Assembly (NCBI GenBank): GCA_021740625.1
Contig: JAIOZK010000015.1
Span: 32,161-96,160, forward strand
Direction of reading: 5' to 3'
DNA from: Bacteroidales bacterium
GTDB taxonomy: Bacteria; Bacteroidota; Bacteroidia; Bacteroidales; JAIOZK01
DNA: 64,000 bases
Under the pieces are notes generated by a model, which saw only the letters and a program-made list of their open reading frames with translations, did no database searches and was not told the DNA's origin. Positions 62,252 through 64,000 of the stretch are shown one piece after another. The position numbers and the translations under genes were made by a program. How positions within the stretch are numbered: position 1 is the stretch's first letter; the number at the start of each line of letters is the position of its first letter.

Positions 62252-63863
62252 CCCCCTCGCCCGTCTCCCCCTGCAGGGGGAGAAGCCAGGGGATGCATGA
62301 TAAAAAATGGATCAGGCTTATTGAACAGTTCTTTTCTGAAACATCTCCCGATAGCAGGCAGCCCCCAAAGTCCCTCTCCTCCAGGGGAGGGATTTAGGGT
62401 GGGGTGAAAGATTGCGGAGCGCATCAGTAAATTGGAAGATGGTTAACCCTTTTTATAAACCCCCTCGCCCGTCTCCCCCTGCAGGGGGAGAAGCCAGGGG
62501 ATGCATGATAAAAAATGGATCAGGCTTATTGAACAGTTCTTTTCTGAAACATCTCCCGATCGCAGGCAGCCCCCAAAGTCCCTCTCCTCCAGGGGAGGGA
62601 TTTAGGGTGGGGTGAAAGATTGCGGAGCGCATCAGTAATTTGGAAGATGGTTAACCCATGTTATAAACCCCCTCTCCCCTCTCCCCTGCAGGGGGAGAAG
62701 CCAGGGGATGCATGATAAAAAATGGATCAGGTTTATTGAACAGTTCTTTTCTGAAACATCTCCCGATCGCAGGCAGCCCCCAAAGTCCCTCACCTCCAGG
62801 GGAGGGATTTAGGGTGGGGTGAAAGATTGCGGAGCGCATCAGTAATTTGGAAGATGGTTAACCCATTTTAAAAGCCCCGCTCCCCTCTCCCACTGCAGGG
62901 GGAGAAGCCAGGGGATGCATGATAAAAAATGGATCAGGTTTATTGAACAGTTTTTTTCTGAGACATCTCCCGATAGCAGGCAGCCCCCAAAGTCCCTCTC
63001 CTCCAGGGGAGGGATTTAGGGTGGGGTGAAAGATTGCGGAGCGCATCAGTAAGTTGGAAGATGGTTAACACATTTTAAAAGCCCCCTCTCCCCTCTCCCC
63101 CTGCAGGGGGAGAAGCCAGGGGATGCATGATAAAAAATGGATCAGGTTTATTGAACAGTTCTTTTCTGAGACATCTCCCGATGGCAGGCAGCCCCCAAAG
63201 TCCCTCACCTCCAGGGGAGGGATTTAGGGTGGGGTGAAAGATTGCGGAGCGCATCAGTAAATTGGAAGATGGTTAACACATGTTATAAACCCCCTCTCCC
63301 GTCTCCCACTGCAGGGGGAGAGGCCAGGGGATGCATGATAAAAATGGATCAGGTTTATTGAACAGTTCTTTTCTGAACATCTCCCGATCGCAGGCAGCCC
63401 CAAAGTCCCTCTCCTCCAGGGGAGGGATTTAGGGTGGGGTGAAAGATTGCGGAGCGCATCAGTAATTTGGAAGATGGTTAACACATTTTAAAAGCCCCCG
63501 CTCCCGTCTCCCACTGCAGGGGGAGAAGCCAGGGGATGCATGATAAAAAATGGATCAGGTTTATTGAACAGTTCTTTTTTGAAACATCTCCCGATAGCAG
63601 GCAGCCCTCAAAGTCCCTCTCCTCCAGGGGAGGGATTTAGGGTGGGGTGAAAGATTGCGGAGCGCATCAGTAAGTTGGAAGATGGTTAACACATGTTAAA
63701 AGCCCCCGCTCCCGTCTCCCCCTGCAGGGGGAGAAGCCAGGGGATGCATGATAAAAAAATGGATCAGGTTTATTGAACAGTTCTTTTTTGAACATCTCCC
63801 GATGGCAGGCAGCCCCCAAAGTCCCTCTCCTCCAGGGGAGGGATTTAGGGTGGGGTGAAAGAG
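62252..63863. repeat. Tandem array, eight copies of a 205-208-bp unit
   Basis: The marker GGATGCATGATAAAA occurs at 62291, 62499, 62706, 62913, 63121, 63329, 63534 and 63742, giving spacings of 208, 207, 207, 208, 208, 205 and 208. Each unit holds the palindromic CTCCCCCTGCAGGGGGAG, a unique AT-rich centre, CTCCTCCAGGGGAGGGATTTAGG, and GCGGAGCGCATCAGTAA before AGATGGTTAAC. Differences are few, mostly single bases. The eighth copy stops at about 63861 within GGGGTGAAAGA, where the IS flank begins. Reverse-strand ORFs of about 62 codons recur in several copies but look spurious. Confidence 0.97.
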
Positions 63864-63899
63864 GTTCACCAGTAATATTAGGTGGGGAACAGTATTTAG
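63862..63899. mobile_element. Probable right end of an insertion sequence
   Basis: The tandem unit is interrupted after GTGAAAGA and replaced by GGTTCACCAGTAATATTAGG followed by TGGGGAAC; the stop codon of a transposase follows at 63900. This stretch should hold one terminal inverted repeat of the IS; the other end lies beyond the window. Confidence 0.5.
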
Positions 63900-64000
63900 C
63901 TACGCAAAGATCAATGTCACCCTGTAGATAAAAAACCCGATATCATTAATTCCCCTGAAAACAGATCTGAAAGCCTTGATCTTGGAGTTAAAGTTTTCTG
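63900..64000 (-). CDS. Transposase C-terminus, ISL3-like (runs off window)
   Basis: On the minus strand a frame open at the window edge encodes ENFNSKIKAFRSVFRGINDI then GFFIYRVTLIFA and a TAG at 63900-63902. This matches the conserved C-terminal end of ISL3/IS204-type transposases of Bacteroidetes, in which (A)ESFNAKIKAFR..FRGVRD..FFLYRL is nearly invariant (recalled pattern). Only about 32 residues are inside the window, so completeness and activity of the element cannot be judged. It appears to have inserted into or beside the tandem array. Confidence 0.7.
   Translation of the reverse strand, partial: ENFNSKIKAFRSVFRGINDIGFFIYRVTLIFA

Noticed and set aside
62197..63484. Repeated ORFs of about 62 codons on the minus strand (start MRSAIFHPTLNPSPGGEG)
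   Set aside because: They follow from the array unit; frames break in some copies, the third-base pattern is not coding-like and the NPSPGGEG text is a known result of intergenic CCCC/GGGG repeats.
62252..63863. CRISPR or integron cassette array
   Set aside because: The whole unit is conserved with no variable parts; no integrase or attC-like pairs were seen.

Overview
The window looks like chromosomal DNA of a member of the Bacteroidota (Bacteroidetes). It has a type IX secretion (T9SS) substrate with a C-terminal sorting domain, four-gene ECF sigma/FecR/TonB-receptor/DUF4249 signalling, several large TonB-dependent outer-membrane proteins, DUF4249, DUF3078 and DUF2807 lipoprotein or surface families, and Bacteroidetes-type promoters (-7 element TAnnTTTG, in two cases with a TTG 19-20 bp upstream). 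Most genes lack Shine-Dalgarno sites. No rRNA, tRNA, CRISPR array or prophage was recognised. The genus cannot be read from the sequence.

Layout. 1-7.4 kb: a 5'-truncated membrane adenylate/guanylate cyclase, an HD-domain phosphohydrolase, a universal stress protein (USP), a GT-C membrane glycosyltransferase and the NAD-dependent DNA ligase LigA. 7.4-13.2 kb (minus): an ECF sigma factor with a probable membrane anti-sigma protein and two exported adhesin-like beta proteins, then a TonB-type outer-membrane protein. 13.3-26.3 kb: a stress and storage region. It holds two USPs, a baeRF-family protein, an AIF-like FAD oxidoreductase, a secreted protein of unknown function, a dodecin, a DUF302 protein and, on the minus strand, an operon Hsp20 - encapsulated ferritin - encapsulin shell - GNAT acetyltransferase. 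Beside these sits a sigma-54-activating response regulator with a hybrid histidine kinase. 26.3-33.4 kb: an unknown nuclease-fold-like protein, two orphan MacB/FtsX-type permeases, a flavin reductase and a zinc-ribbon protein. 33.5-39.7 kb: a lipoprotein and the ECF sigma/FecR/TonB receptor/DUF4249 operon. 39.8-47.4 kb: a small lipoprotein, a fused AccA-AccD carboxyltransferase, a second TonB-type protein (paralogue of the first), a TspO-like protein, OsmC and TauE. 47.6-58.1 kb: an S9 peptidase, a GluR0-like ligand-gated potassium channel, a DUF3078 protein, Sir2, a class C beta-lactamase-like hydrolase, an aldo/keto reductase pseudogene and a phytoene desaturase-like flavoprotein. 58.4-64 kb: a broken exported propeller gene, a membrane protein, the T9SS substrate, an eight-copy tandem array with a ~207-bp unit, and the C-terminus of an IS transposase running off the right edge.

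Most coherent system: the iron nanocompartment locus at 19.6-21.6 kb. EncFtn oxidises iron inside an encapsulin shell that keeps the flavin-stacking Trp of the Thermotoga maritima shell. The nearby FAD oxidoreductase, dodecin, Hsp20 and USPs suggest a dormancy or oxidative-stress programme, perhaps driven by the adjacent two-component system. Several genes here have Shine-Dalgarno sites, unlike the rest of the window.

Intergenic DNA carries many small repeats: three ~155-165-bp elements with related terminal inverted repeats, a 63-bp dispersed hairpin element, a GGCACCTCG-type family, a 16-bp minisatellite, a 51-bp repeat and the ~207-bp array. Together with the two decayed genes they mark the right half as the more plastic part.
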